The notes: generated by a model not told the origin, from the letters alone. Shown: positions 52,071-61,281, counted from the first letter of the stretch. The stretch: DNA of 64,000 nucleotides from Streptomyces aurantiacus (GCF_027107535.1 NZ_CP114283.1:6138001-6202000); one strand, 5' to 3'. Program-made: numbers and translations.

Positions 52071-53143
52071 CCACGATGTCCTCCGCACCGTCCCCCTCCG
52101 CCGTCACCGACGTCGACGCCGGGCACGCGTCCCGGCTGCTGGAGCACTGTCGGGCCCAGGTGCGCCCCGCGCTGGCCGAGGCCGTCGGACGGCTGCATCC
52201 ATGGGTGGGCGAGATGGCCGCGTACTCGTTCGGCTGGTGCGAGGCGGGCGGCGCGCCCGTGTCCGGGCCGGCGGGCGGCAAGGGGCTGCGGCAGGCCCTG
52301 GCCGTCCTGGGCACGGAGGCTGCCGGGGCCCCGGCGGACGCGGGCGTGACCGCGGCCGTCGCGGTGGAGCTGGTGCACACCTTCTCGCTGCTCCACGACG
52401 ACATCATGGACGGCGATGCGACCCGGCGCGGGCGCGCCACCGTCTGGAAGGCGTACGGCACGGGCCCGGCCGTCCTCGCGGGCGACGCGCTGTTCGCCCT
52501 GGCCGTGGAGACGCTGGCCACCGCGCCCGGCGCCGATGTCCCGTCGGCGGTACGTCACCTGTCGACCGCGCTGGGCGACCTCGTGCGCGGCCAGGCCGAC
52601 GACCTGCTCTTCGAGACCCGCCCGTGGACGGGCCCGGCGGCGGTCCGTCCCGACGAGTACCGCGCAATGGCCGAGCACAAGACCGGCGCGCTGCTGGGCT
52701 GCGCGGCCGCACTGGGCGCCGTGCTCGCCGGTGCCCCTCGGGAGACGGTCGCCACGCTCGACCGGGCCGGCCGCCATCTGGGGGTGGCCTTCCAGGTGGT
52801 CGACGACCTGCTGGGCATCTGGGGCAACCCCGCCGTCACGGGCAAGCCGGTCCACGCGGACCTGCTCCGGGGCAAGAAGACGTACCCGGTCCTCGCGGCC
52901 CTCGGTACGCCTGCCGCCCGGCCGCTCGCCCGTCTCCTGAACTCCGCCGAAGTTCTCGACGGCACCGCCGCCCGCCGCGCCGCGACCCTGATCGAGGACG
53001 CCGGCGGCCGTGCGGCCGCCCTCGCGGAGGCCCACCGTCACATCGCCGCCGTGGACGCCTGTCTCGAGATCCTCCCTTCGGCGCCCCGCAGCGCCGACGA
53101 CCTGCGCGCTCTGCTCGCGTTCCTCGTGCGCCGCGAGTTGTGA
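52067..53143 (+). CDS. trans-isoprenyl diphosphate synthase (polyprenyl synthetase)
   Basis: 358 residues. First Asp-rich motif LLHDDIMDGDATRRGR, GQADDLLFE, and the second motif region FQVVDDLLGIWGN (DDLLG...WG, the actinobacterial variant lacking the third Asp of DDxxD) then KKTYPVLAAL. Condenses isopentenyl with allylic diphosphate, product length unknown (C15-C20 likely, small residues before the first motif). Related variants act as cargo of family 2 encapsulins, but no shell gene is present. Coupled to the TPR gene by ATGA. Confidence 0.88.
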   Translation: MTTMSSAPSPSAVTDVDAGHASRLLEHCRAQVRPALAEAVGRLHPWVGEMAAYSFGWCEAGGAPVSGPAGGKGLRQALAVLGTEAAGAPADAGVTAAVAVELVHTFSLLHDDIMDGDATRRGRATVWKAYGTGPAVLAGDALFALAVETLATAPGADVPSAVRHLSTALGDLVRGQADDLLFETRPWTGPAAVRPDEYRAMAEHKTGALLGCAAALGAVLAGAPRETVATLDRAGRHLGVAFQVVDDLLGIWGNPAVTGKPVHADLLRGKKTYPVLAALGTPAARPLARLLNSAEVLDGTAARRAATLIEDAGGRAAALAEAHRHIAAVDACLEILPSAPRSADDLRALLAFLVRREL

Positions 53144-53179
53144 CCAACTCCTTTGCCGTACCGGTCCCTTGACGCCGTA

Positions 53180-53223
53180 GAAAGCCCTTGCCAAACTCAC
53201 CGCCCGCCATAGAAAACGCTTGC
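53180..53223. promoter_or_regulatory. direct pair of LacI-like operator motifs
   Basis: GAAAGCCCTTGC (53180-53191) and GAAAACGCTTGC (53212-53223) are near-identical 12-mers 32 bp apart, resembling the LacI-family consensus GAAA-N-CGCTTTC. A possible -35 TTGACG (53169-53174) precedes the first. Placed in front of a secreted carbohydrate-type protein, they suggest sugar-responsive repression. Confidence 0.5.
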
Positions 53224-53272
53224 TCCGGCTGGTGCCGGGCAGGCGGCAGCCCCCCACACAGGAGAAGACGAG

Positions 53273-54496
53273 ATGGGACGCAGAGCCGCACCTCACCTCA
53301 CTCGCCCGACCGCACGGACCACCCACCCGACCCCACGCGCCCTCGGACGGCGGGCCGGTGTCGTCGCCGCGTGCGCCACCGCCCTGGTCACGGCGGCCGC
53401 CGTGCTCACCGCCCCGGCGAGCGCGGCCCCGGCACGGGCCGCGGCGGCGTGCGGCGAGGGCTCGTACCAGGCCGAGGCCACCCTGAGCGGCAGCACGTGG
53501 ACCGCCCGGCGCGGCGGCAGTGTCGTCCACACGGGGACCGACATGCGGGCCGCTATGCAGGCGGCCGTCAACAGCCTCACAGCGGGGCGCACGTCGAAGG
53601 AACGGGTCGTCGTGCGCGGCTCGGGCGCCATCGGCGCCGGATCCAGGGTCTCCCTGCCGAGCTACACCGTGCTCGACGTGTGCGGCACCATCAACGTCAC
53701 CGGTTCGGGCTCCGGTGACCAGGCGCCGGTCTACGCACGCGGCGCGCGGGACATCGAGGTCCAGCACCTGAACCTCACCGGAACCCCGCTGTACGGCATC
53801 TTCATGCGCAACGTCACCAACGTGGTGCTCGGCCAGATCGACATGCGCCTGTCCCGCGGTCTCGGCGTGCGCATCGACAACCGCGGCGACACCAGCCAGT
53901 GGACCCGCAACGTCCGTATCGACAACGTGTACGTGTCCGGGGCGAGCAGCCACGCCGTGGAGACGTACGGAGTCGACGGCATCACCATCGGTACGGTCAC
54001 CGCACGCAACGTGGGTGAGTCCGGTCTGCTGCTGAACCAGACCGTCAACGCCACCGTCACGAAGGTGGACGCGGACGGGGCGGGCGCCGGCACCGGGTAC
54101 GCGGCCTTCCGGATGGCCAACCGCAACGGCCGGATCGGCAGCGGTTACCCCACCAACGTGCGCGTCGGCGAGGTCATCGCGCGCGGCGGCGGCCGGGGCG
54201 TCTTCTGCGTCTCGGAGAGCGGCGGCGCGACCATCGACCGGGTCACGATCTCGAACACCGGCAACAACGCGATCCTGATCGAGAACTGCTACAACGTGCA
54301 CCTCGCCGCGCAGAGCGGAACGGTCACGGGCGGCGGCGAGATCCGGCTGGCCGCACGCTCGGAGTTCCCCAACAACTCCGACATCACCGTCCAGAACCTG
54401 CGGGTGACCAACTCCGCGATCAGAGAGAGCCCGTGCGGTGTCAACACGACGTTCCGCAACAACACCCTCGTCAACAGCACGCAGACCATCTGCTGA
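53273..54496 (+). CDS. secreted right-handed beta-helix protein (pectate-lyase-like)
   Basis: 407 residues. A 60-residue signal peptide with Arg-rich start ending ASAAPARA. The mature chain is a run of parallel beta-helix turns (DIEVQHLNLTG, NVVLGQIDM, NVRIDNVYVSG, GITIGTVTARN, NVRVGEVIARG, TIDRVTISNTG). No pectate lyase Ca-binding or Arg residues can be identified, so the activity may be polysaccharide binding or lysis. RBS GGAGAAG before ATG 53273. Operator-like repeats lie upstream. Confidence 0.82.
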   Translation: MGRRAAPHLTRPTARTTHPTPRALGRRAGVVAACATALVTAAAVLTAPASAAPARAAAACGEGSYQAEATLSGSTWTARRGGSVVHTGTDMRAAMQAAVNSLTAGRTSKERVVVRGSGAIGAGSRVSLPSYTVLDVCGTINVTGSGSGDQAPVYARGARDIEVQHLNLTGTPLYGIFMRNVTNVVLGQIDMRLSRGLGVRIDNRGDTSQWTRNVRIDNVYVSGASSHAVETYGVDGITIGTVTARNVGESGLLLNQTVNATVTKVDADGAGAGTGYAAFRMANRNGRIGSGYPTNVRVGEVIARGGGRGVFCVSESGGATIDRVTISNTGNNAILIENCYNVHLAAQSGTVTGGGEIRLAARSEFPNNSDITVQNLRVTNSAIRESPCGVNTTFRNNTLVNSTQTIC

Positions 54497-54611
54497 CGGG
54501 AGCCCCTCACGCGGCGGGTCGGTACGGCAGCAGGCGCCCTGAGGGTGTCCTGCGGTCGACGGTCGTGTCACGCGGGTGGTGGGGCGGCGGCCGGCGCGGA
54601 TACGGCGTACG

Positions 54612-54836
54612 TCAGCGCCGCGGCTCGGGGCCCCAGTAGGAGGAGCCCCCGCCGCGCCATTCGATGAGCGGCGACACCGCGACCTCGTTCTCGTCGAACT
54701 CCAGACCGGCGCGGCGCAGGAACTCGACGACGTCCGGGATGTTCATGGCGGTGCCGACCGCCTCGCCGTGGACGGTCACGCGCCGGCCTCCGTCGCCGCG
54801 CGGCGGATGCACGAGTACCACCGGATGTTCCGACAT
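54612..54836 (-). CDS. hypothetical small protein (74 aa)
   Basis: Polar, no signal peptide or membrane helix; a central strand-helix (RRVTVHGEAVGTAMNIPDVV) and a Gly/Ser/Tyr-rich end. I recognise no family. Start ATG 54836 is preceded by GTGAGGG. It is transcribed alone, convergent with the beta-helix gene. Confidence 0.55.
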   Translation of the reverse strand: MSEHPVVLVHPPRGDGGRRVTVHGEAVGTAMNIPDVVEFLRRAGLEFDENEVAVSPLIEWRGGGSSYWGPEPRR

Positions 54837-55003
54837 GCCCTCACCCTCACCCGGACCGCCGGAACGCGCATCCGGGCAGCGCGCGGCGAGGCACCGCCCC
54901 GACCGGCCCGCGACGCCCCGGTGGAAGCCCCGCGGAAACGCGACGTCGGCGTGTGCCTCGGTGGGAGGCGCACGCCGACGTCGCTGTCCGGTACCTCGAC
55001 GGC

Positions 55004-55303
55004 TCAGTACTCGATCGCCGGAAGCAGGCCGGTGACGGGCGCGGCGAGGTCGGTGACCTGGTGCAGCTGCTCCAGCTGGTAGAGGCCGTTCAGCTGGTTG
55101 AGCTCGTCGATCCCCTCGGAGATCTTCGGGATCTTGTTCCGGTGCTCGGTGGGAAGGTCGCTCACGGCGAGCGAGTCGAGCTCGGCGATCGGGTTCAGTT
55201 TTCCCGTCTCGGGGACCGTGGCAGCGCCCGCGGACGGTACGGCCAGGCCCGTGACGCCGATGGCGAGGCCAACGGCGGCGACAATACGTCGTGTTGAGAT
55301 CAT
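55004..55303 (-). CDS. small secreted protein (99 aa)
   Basis: Signal peptide MISTRRIVAAVGLAIGVTGL ending at AGA (about residue 27). The 70-residue mature part is rich in Leu/Asn/Gln/Asp (GIDELNQLNGLYQLEQLHQV) and helical. Small secreted proteins of this kind are frequent in Streptomyces and often have no known role. No Cys. ATG 55303; weak ribosome site GAAGAC. Confidence 0.7.
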   Translation of the reverse strand: MISTRRIVAAVGLAIGVTGLAVPSAGAATVPETGKLNPIAELDSLAVSDLPTEHRNKIPKISEGIDELNQLNGLYQLEQLHQVTDLAAPVTGLLPAIEY

Positions 55304-55488
55304 GTCTTCAGCAACGGCGACGGGCGGTCCACGGACACGGCCCCGCCCGGCTCCTCACCCGGGAGGCGCATCGGCCCGGCTGCGCTTGCCGCGGACCCCG
55401 CGCCGGAGGAGTCTCTAAGGAGAGGCCCTCAGCGGCCCGCTCCGCACCGGGCCGCGGCCTTCCCTCATGGTCCACAAGGAGGTCCATC

Positions 55489-55860
55489 ATGGGCACCGCG
55501 GCAAGCCCCGGCTTCGACACCGAAGCGCTGCGCCGGGGCATCGAAGGCCAGGACGCGACGGCACTCCTGTCGCTGTACGCGGACGACGCGGAACTGCGCG
55601 TCGTCGACCGCAACACCCAGCCCAGCCACCCGATGGTCATGCACGGCCGCGAGCAGATCGGCAGGATGCTCGACGACGTCTACAGCCGCGACATGACACA
55701 CAAGATGGAACAGTGCGTGGTCCAGGGTGATCACGTCGCCTTCCAGGAGTCCTGTCTTTATCCCGACGGCGTCAGAGTGCTCGCCAACTCCATGATGTCG
55801 CTCCGCGACGGCAAGATCGTCGACCAGACCGTGCTGCAGGCGTGGGACGCCGAGGAGTAG
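55489..55860 (+). CDS. SnoaL-like protein (NTF2 fold)
   Basis: 123 residues. Opens with FDTEALRRGIEGQDATALLS, YADDAELRVVD and RGRVLA-type strands (DGVRVLANSMMSLRDGKIVD), the cone fold used by SnoaL cyclases, ketosteroid isomerases and many uncharacterised proteins. No catalytic Asp/His combination can be named. RBS AAGGAGG (55477-55483) fixes the ATG at 55489. Monocistronic. Confidence 0.83.
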   Translation: MGTAASPGFDTEALRRGIEGQDATALLSLYADDAELRVVDRNTQPSHPMVMHGREQIGRMLDDVYSRDMTHKMEQCVVQGDHVAFQESCLYPDGVRVLANSMMSLRDGKIVDQTVLQAWDAEE

Positions 55861-56026
55861 GGAGAGGAGCGGAGAGGCGGAGCAGACAGAGGAACACCCG
55901 GGGTCCGACGAACATGTCCCGGACCCCGGACACCGTGGTTGCGGGCCGTGCCTTGCCGAGGCGGGCCACCACCTCGACCGGTGCGGCGAACGGGTCTGGG
56001 CCGCGCGGCGCCGGGCCGGCGTCCGG

Positions 56027-57043
56027 TCAGCGCATCCACGCGCTGTAGTCCATGACGTCGCCCGCCTCCAGACCCCACTCGGGTTCGTCCACGGTGGCGG
56101 TGCTCTCCAGGCCGAGTACGGCGCCGGTCGCCGGGTCCATGATCAGCATTCGGCGGGCGCCGGGTCCGTCGTACACGTACGCCTGGCCGCTCCGGTCGAG
56201 GCGGTCCGTCACCCGGCCGGCGGGCCGCAGTCCCCCGGCGTCCGCGAGGAGCCGGGCGAGGGCCGCGTCCTCGCGGGGACCGAGGGACCAGTGGTCGAGC
56301 AACACCCCTACGGCCTGCAGCAGTTCGGACGTGGTCAGCGGTGTGTCGCTGTGCTGCGCCTCCTGCAGATAGGCGCGCAGCCGCGTGGTGTCGTGGGGCG
56401 GCGGCGACTCGGGCGGGGCGTCGCTCCAGCTCGGCGGGTAGGTCTGCTCGCTGATCACGTGACCGTCGTCCACGAGGCGCGGGGCGCCGCCCTCGTCGGA
56501 GAGGACGGACCGGCCCGGGCGGCGCGGATCCGTCGCCACCACCAGTTCCGTGTGGCTCTCGTCCGCGTGCCATCGGACGATGCGCTCCACGGGAAGCGTG
56601 ACCGGGGGCTCGTCCTCCGACATTCCCATGCTCCAGGACTGCACGTGCGTGCCCTTGCGCAGGCCGGACGAACCGTCCTGCGCGGTCTGACCGGCGCGCT
56701 CCGCCAGCCGGTCGAGAGAGACGGGGGTGGAGCCGGCCACCGGCACCAGCGGGCGGGGTGCGGCCACGGCGGGACCGGAGCTCGGGCCCGCGAAGAGGAG
56801 GGCCACGGCGGTCACGGCGACGACCGCGGTCGACGCGAGGGCCCAGACAAGGCGCGTACGACGAGGGCGGGGGCGGCGCAGCCACCGGTCGAGGCCCGTA
56901 CCGGCGGGTGCAAGGCCGTCCGCCGGGCGCATGAGGTGGGTGAGGCGGCGCTCGGCCTCGTGGCCCAGGGGGCCCTCGCCGAAGCACGGGTCGTCGGAGG
57001 GCACCGGGTTGGCGCCGCGCAGCAGTTCGAGTTCGTCAGCCAT
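56027..57043 (-). CDS. CU044_5270-family membrane protein (sigma-factor partner)
   Basis: 338 residues. Cytoplasmic N-terminal 85 residues, one membrane helix (LVWALASTAVVAVTAVALLF), then an extracytoplasmic domain with VERIVRWHADESHTELVVA, QTYPPSWSDAPP and the C-terminal YVYDGPGARRMLIMDPATGA block that defines the family. Members follow ECF sigma genes in actinobacteria and may act as anti-sigma-like sensors. It overlaps the sigma gene by 8 nt. RBS AAGGAGC before ATG 57043. Confidence 0.87.
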   Translation of the reverse strand: MADELELLRGANPVPSDDPCFGEGPLGHEAERRLTHLMRPADGLAPAGTGLDRWLRRPRPRRTRLVWALASTAVVAVTAVALLFAGPSSGPAVAAPRPLVPVAGSTPVSLDRLAERAGQTAQDGSSGLRKGTHVQSWSMGMSEDEPPVTLPVERIVRWHADESHTELVVATDPRRPGRSVLSDEGGAPRLVDDGHVISEQTYPPSWSDAPPESPPPHDTTRLRAYLQEAQHSDTPLTTSELLQAVGVLLDHWSLGPREDAALARLLADAGGLRPAGRVTDRLDRSGQAYVYDGPGARRMLIMDPATGAVLGLESTATVDEPEWGLEAGDVMDYSAWMR

Positions 57044-57599
57044 GGCCCTGCTCCTTCGGGGTGGCGCGGCGGGGCGTCTCGGTGCCGGGGGCCACGGTGA
57101 TCCGCATGCGGTCGATCTCGGCCCTGAGGCGGCGGCGGGCGCGGTGCAGGCGCATCGCGGCGGCGCGGCTGCCGCATCCGAGGGCCACGGCGACCTCGTC
57201 GACACCGAGTTCCTCCCAGGCGGTGAGTCTCAGCACTTCCTGGTCTGCGGGGGACAGCCGGGCCAGCGCGTCGTGCACCCAGGCGGCGGGCTGCTCAGAG
57301 TCGGGGCTGTCCACGATCTGTCTGCCGTGTGCGGCCTCGTCGTTGCCGAGTCTGTCCACCAGTCGCCGACGGCGCCCGAAGCCGCGCACCGCGTTGGACA
57401 GGCAGTTGCGCGCCACGCCGTACAACCAGGGCAGTGAGGAGGCGGGCAGGTCGGAACGGCGTCGCCAGGCGACGGCGAAGACCTCCGCCACCACTTCCTC
57501 GACCTCGCTCGTCCGGCCGTCCAGTCGCCGCGCAACGTAGCGGCTGACCGCCCAGTAGTGCTCGCGATAGGCAGCGGCGAAGGTCTCGTCGTTGCTCAT
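57036..57599 (-). CDS. ECF RNA polymerase sigma factor
   Basis: 187 residues. Region 2: EVEEVVAEVFAVAWRRRSDL and SLPWLYGVARNCLSNAVRG (RNA polymerase core binding and -10 recognition). Region 4: LARLSPADQEVLRLTAWEEL then VDEVAVALGCGSRAAAMRLHR (-35 recognition). ATG 57599 begins the conserved NDETFAAAYREHYWAVSRYV. Overlaps the CU044_5270 gene, its presumed regulator. The shared stop region with the divergent CtaD gene is 105 nt away. Confidence 0.93.
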   Translation of the reverse strand: MSNDETFAAAYREHYWAVSRYVARRLDGRTSEVEEVVAEVFAVAWRRRSDLPASSLPWLYGVARNCLSNAVRGFGRRRRLVDRLGNDEAAHGRQIVDSPDSEQPAAWVHDALARLSPADQEVLRLTAWEELGVDEVAVALGCGSRAAAMRLHRARRRLRAEIDRMRITVAPGTETPRRATPKEQGHG

Positions 57600-57704
57600 G
57601 TTCCGTAGGTGTCCGGCAGGTCCTCGATCGTCACACCTGTTTCGGTGATCCTTGTCGCCTCCCTCAAGTGTGACGTCGGGGCGGCTCGCGGACACAGGCG
57701 GGGC

Positions 57705-59387
57705 ATGGAGAGCAACACTGTCACCGCGGCGCTCGCGCCCCCGGCCGCGAGCCGTCGCCCGGGCCTCGCCGCCGTCCGATGGCTCACCACCACGGACCAC
57801 AAGACGATCGGCACGTTGTACCTGGTCACGTCGTTCGCGTTCTTCTGCATCGGCGGCGTGATGGCGCTGTTCATGCGCGCCGAACTGGCCCGTCCCGGCA
57901 CGCAGATCATGTCGAACGAGCAGTTCAACCAGGCGTTCACGATGCACGGCACGATCATGCTGCTGATGTTCGCGACGCCGCTGTTCGCGGGCTTCACGAA
58001 CTGGATCATGCCGCTGCAGATCGGTGCCCCCGATGTGGCGTTCCCGCGGCTGAACATGTTCGCCTACTGGCTGTACCTGTTCGGCTCGCTCATCGCGGTC
58101 GGTGGTTTCCTCACCCCGCAGGGCGCGGCCGACTTCGGCTGGTTCGCCTACTCCCCGCTGTCCGACGCGGTCCGCTCGCCGGGCATCGGCGCCGACATGT
58201 GGATCATGGGTCTGGCGTTCTCCGGGTTCGGCACCATCCTGGGCGCGGTCAACTTCATCACCACCATCATCTGCATGCGCGCGCCCGGCATGACCATGTT
58301 CCGCATGCCGATCTTCGTGTGGAACGTGCTGCTGACCGCGGTCCTGGTCCTGCTGGCCTTCCCCGTCCTGGCGGCTGCGCTGTTCGCGCTGGAGGCGGAC
58401 CGCAAGTTCGGCGCGCACATCTTCGACTCGGCCAACGGCGGAGCGTTGCTGTGGCAGCACCTGTTCTGGTTCTTCGGGCATCCAGAGGTGTACATCATCG
58501 CGCTGCCGTTCTTCGGCATCATCAGTGAGGTCATCCCGGTCTTCTCCCGCAAGCCGATGTTCGGCTACATGGGCCTGATCGGCGCGACCATCGCCATCGC
58601 CGGCCTGTCGGTGACGGTGTGGGCGCACCACATGTACGTCACCGGCGGTGTGCTGCTGCCGTTCTTCTCGTTCATGACGTTCCTGATCGCCGTGCCGACG
58701 GGTGTGAAGTTCTTCAACTGGATCGGCACCATGTGGAAGGGGTCCCTGAGTTTCGAGACCCCGATGCTGTGGGCCACCGGCTTTCTGATCACCTTCACCT
58801 TCGGTGGTCTGACCGGTGTCATCCTGGCCTCGCCGCCGATGGACTTCCACGTCTCGGACTCGTACTTCGTGGTGGCGCACTTCCACTACGTGGTGTTCGG
58901 CACGGTCGTGTTCGCGATGTTCTCCGGCTTCCACTTCTGGTGGCCGAAGTTCACCGGCAAGATGCTCGACGAACGCCTCGGCAAGATCACCTTCTGGACC
59001 CTGTTCATCGGCTTCCACGGCACCTTCCTCGTCCAGCACTGGCTGGGCACGAACGGAATGCAGCGCCGGATTCCCGACTATCTGGCCGCGGAAGGGCTGA
59101 CGGTCCTCAACACGGTCTCCAGCATCTTCTCCTTCGTCCTCGGACTGTCCCTGCTGCCGTTCTTCTACAACATCTGGAAGACGGCCAAGTACGGCGAGAA
59201 GGTCGAGGCCGACGACCCGTGGGGCTATGGCCGTTCGCTGGAGTGGGCCACGTCCTGCCCGCCGCCGCGGCACAACTTCCTCACGCTGCCGCGGATCCGT
59301 TCCGAATCCCCGGCCTTCGACCTGCACCACCCCGACATCAGCGCCATGGGCGAGCAGTCGCCCGCGCCGGAAAAGGCTCTGCGGTGA
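57705..59387 (+). CDS. ctaD: cytochrome c oxidase subunit I (stand-alone copy)
   Basis: 560 residues, 12 membrane helices. Heme-copper ligands: low-spin heme His in [14 protein letters not shown], CuB His-Pro-Glu in [12 protein letters not shown], His-His in [10 protein letters not shown] and the heme a3/a pair in AHFHYVVFG. Oxidises cytochrome c and reduces O2 to water while pumping protons. No subunit II, III or IV gene is nearby, matching the second ctaD copy that Streptomyces carries outside the main qcr-cta cluster. Start ATG 57705 chosen by homology; no good ribosome site. Coupled (GTGA) to a small membrane protein gene. Confidence 0.95.
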   Translation: MESNTVTAALAPPAASRRPGLAAVRWLTTTDHKTIGTLYLVTSFAFFCIGGVMALFMRAELARPGTQIMSNEQFNQAFTMHGTIMLLMFATPLFAGFTNWIMPLQIGAPDVAFPRLNMFAYWLYLFGSLIAVGGFLTPQGAADFGWFAYSPLSDAVRSPGIGADMWIMGLAFSGFGTILGAVNFITTIICMRAPGMTMFRMPIFVWNVLLTAVLVLLAFPVLAAALFALEADRKFGAHIFDSANGGALLWQHLFWFFGHPEVYIIALPFFGIISEVIPVFSRKPMFGYMGLIGATIAIAGLSVTVWAHHMYVTGGVLLPFFSFMTFLIAVPTGVKFFNWIGTMWKGSLSFETPMLWATGFLITFTFGGLTGVILASPPMDFHVSDSYFVVAHFHYVVFGTVVFAMFSGFHFWWPKFTGKMLDERLGKITFWTLFIGFHGTFLVQHWLGTNGMQRRIPDYLAAEGLTVLNTVSSIFSFVLGLSLLPFFYNIWKTAKYGEKVEADDPWGYGRSLEWATSCPPPRHNFLTLPRIRSESPAFDLHHPDISAMGEQSPAPEKALR

Positions 59388-59740
59388 GCGCCAAGGGCGA
59401 CCAGCCGGTCGACGTGGGCTCGCTGATCAACGAGGTGGAAGGCCATCTTCTGATCGAGGCCACCCGGGGCGAGGGGCACGCCGAAGCAAGCCGCTTCACC
59501 CGGCAGTTCGGATGGCTCACCGACAGCCGTCGGGCCGAGGTCGAGGAGCGGTTCGCGGAGGAGTACGTCTCGCTCGCACGGCTCTCCTGGCAGCGCACGG
59601 CCCGGCGGGGCGCCGAACTGCGGGGCGAGTACGAGGAGGCGTACCGCATGTTGCGTCAACGGCTCCTCGCGGTATGGCTGTCCGGGATGGCGCTCCTGGC
59701 CGCGGCCGCCGCCCTCGTCGTCTCGCTCGGCCGGCCATGA
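59384..59740 (+). CDS. small membrane protein coupled to ctaD
   Basis: 118 residues. GTG 59384 overlaps the ctaD stop by 4 nt. A polar helical N-terminal region ([20 protein letters not shown]) and one C-terminal helix of membrane character ([20 protein letters not shown]) with an Arg-rich flank. I know no family, but coupling to ctaD suggests a role in its assembly or regulation. Possibly species-specific. Confidence 0.8.
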   Translation: MSAKGDQPVDVGSLINEVEGHLLIEATRGEGHAEASRFTRQFGWLTDSRRAEVEERFAEEYVSLARLSWQRTARRGAELRGEYEEAYRMLRQRLLAVWLSGMALLAAAAALVVSLGRP

Positions 59741-59787
59741 CGCGGCAGGCGTCGCGCGGCGATCGGTGTCCCCCGCTGCCCGCGGCC

Positions 59788-59999
59788 GATCGGGCGCGCC
59801 GGCGCCACGGCGTGGACGCGCTCCTGACCGCCGCGTCGGCGGCAATCCCGACGAGTTGATCACTTTGCTCCGTCCCGACGGGGTGTTCCACGCCGACAGG
59901 ACGGACGACATGGTCATCGGGGTCGGCGTGGTCGTCGCCCCGGGCCGACCCGCCGCACCCGATCTCGCGACCCTCGACACCGACCTGGGCGGAACCACG
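59788..59999 (+). pseudogene. decayed C-terminal fragment of a SigJ/ECF41-type sigma factor (SnoaL-like extension)
   Basis: Two frames join to read like the SnoaL-like tail of ECF41 sigma factors: frame one gives RRRHGVDALLTAAS (to about 59838), then a shift into frame two gives GGNPDELITLLRPDGVFHADR and continues to about 60000. The pattern VDAFLxAAxGGDxDALLxLLDPDVVLRAD of that family is recognisable across the junction. There is no start, no region 2/4 upstream, and the next gene begins at 60034. So it looks like a remnant. Confidence 0.5.
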
Positions 60000-60033
60000 C
60001 CGGTCCCGCTGCCGCCGCGCCATACTGGCCGTC

Positions 60034-61281
60034 GTGCGAGTAGCGATCATGACGGCGGGTTCGCGGGGTGACGCCGCGCCCTACACGGGGCTCGGCCACG
60101 GGCTGGCACGAGGCGGGCACGAGGTCACGGTGGTGACACACGCGTGCTTCGAGCCCCTGGTGGCGGCCGCGGGAGTGGGGTTCCATCCGCTGCCGCTGGA
60201 TCCGCGGGCGGAACTGGAGTCCGCACGCGGGCGCGCGCTGCACCGCAGTGCAACCGGCGTCGGCAAGATGGCCCGAATGGTCGGGATGACCCGGTCGCTG
60301 GTGGGGCGGATGGCGGACGACCTGGTGGCCGCCGCAGGGTCGGCCGACGTGCTGCTGCTGTCGAGTTCGCTGAGTCCTCTCGGCCATACCGTCGCCGAGG
60401 CGTACGGGCTGCCGAGCATGGGCGTCTTCCTCCAACCCCTGGCTCCCACACGCGAGTTCGCGCCGCCCGTGCTCGGCACCCGGTCACTGGGAGCGGCCGG
60501 CAACCGGCTCGCGGGCCGTGCGGTCAACGTGGCCGCGGACCGGATCTTCGCCGACACCACACGGGCGCTGCGTGCCCGGCTCGGTCTTCCGCCCGTCGGC
60601 TCGCGCGCGGCCCGCCGCGCGCGCGAGCGGCACGACTGGCAGGTCCACCACGGTTTCAGCCCCCTGGTGGTGCCCCGGCCGGGCGACTGGCGGCCCGGTC
60701 TCGGCGTCGCCGGCTACTGGTGGCCGTACGACGTCGAGCCCCGGCTCCCCGACGCGCTGGAGGACTTCCTGGACGCCGGGCCCGCGCCGGTCTTCTTCGG
60801 ACTGGGCAGCGCCACCGTGCCCGATGCCGAGCGGCTGGGCCAAGAGGTCGTACGGGCCCTGCGTGCGGCCGGACTGCGCGGTGTGGTGCAGCGGGGCTGG
60901 GCCGGGCTCAGCGCCGACGGCGACGACATGTTCACCGTCGACGAGGTGCCGCACTCGGCGCTCTTCCCCCGGATGGCCGCGGTGGTCCACCACGCGGGCG
61001 CGGGCACGACCGCGGCGGCGCTGCGTGCCGGGGTGCCGGCCGTGCCCGTGCCGATCCAGTTCGACGAGGCGTTCTGGGCCGCGCGGCTCGTGTCGCTGGG
61101 GGTGGCCCCGACGGCGGTTCCGCTGCGTGGGCTCACCGCCGGCGCGCTCGGTGCGGCCGTGACGCGCGCTGTGACCGAGCCCGCCTACGCGCGGCGCGCG
61201 CAGGAGCTGGCAGGCCGGCTCCTGGACGAGGACGGGGTGGGTCCCGTCCTCGCCGCCGTGGACCGGCTGGCCGGAGGCTGA
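60034..61281 (+). CDS. GT1-family glycosyltransferase (MGT/UGT-like)
   Basis: 415 residues. N-terminal acceptor domain VRVAIMTAGSRGDAAPYTGL (the usual start of the macrolide/UDP-glycosyltransferase family), and C-terminal donor domain with VPHSALFPRMAAVVHHAGAG then TTAAALRAGVPAVPVPIQFD (HHAGAGTT motif binding the nucleotide-sugar phosphates). Likely glycosylates a hydrophobic acceptor such as a sterol, polyketide or antibiotic. GTG 60034. No partner genes adjacent. An intergenic repeat follows. Confidence 0.9.
   Translation: MRVAIMTAGSRGDAAPYTGLGHGLARGGHEVTVVTHACFEPLVAAAGVGFHPLPLDPRAELESARGRALHRSATGVGKMARMVGMTRSLVGRMADDLVAAAGSADVLLLSSSLSPLGHTVAEAYGLPSMGVFLQPLAPTREFAPPVLGTRSLGAAGNRLAGRAVNVAADRIFADTTRALRARLGLPPVGSRAARRARERHDWQVHHGFSPLVVPRPGDWRPGLGVAGYWWPYDVEPRLPDALEDFLDAGPAPVFFGLGSATVPDAERLGQEVVRALRAAGLRGVVQRGWAGLSADGDDMFTVDEVPHSALFPRMAAVVHHAGAGTTAAALRAGVPAVPVPIQFDEAFWAARLVSLGVAPTAVPLRGLTAGALGAAVTRAVTEPAYARRAQELAGRLLDEDGVGPVLAAVDRLAGG

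Noticed and set aside
52067..53143. Prenyl synthase as cargo of a family 2 encapsulin
   Set aside because: The WG-type second motif fits, but there is no shell gene and no long disordered N-terminal targeting region.
57600..59330. Minus-strand extension of the sigma factor frame to 764 codons
   Set aside because: The extra codons are antisense to ctaD; the sigma protein begins at the conserved ATG 57599.
59737..59859. 40-codon frame overlapping the previous stop by ATGA
   Set aside because: The overlap fits coupling, but the sequence is better explained as part of the degraded sigma-factor remnant, and it is too short to support.
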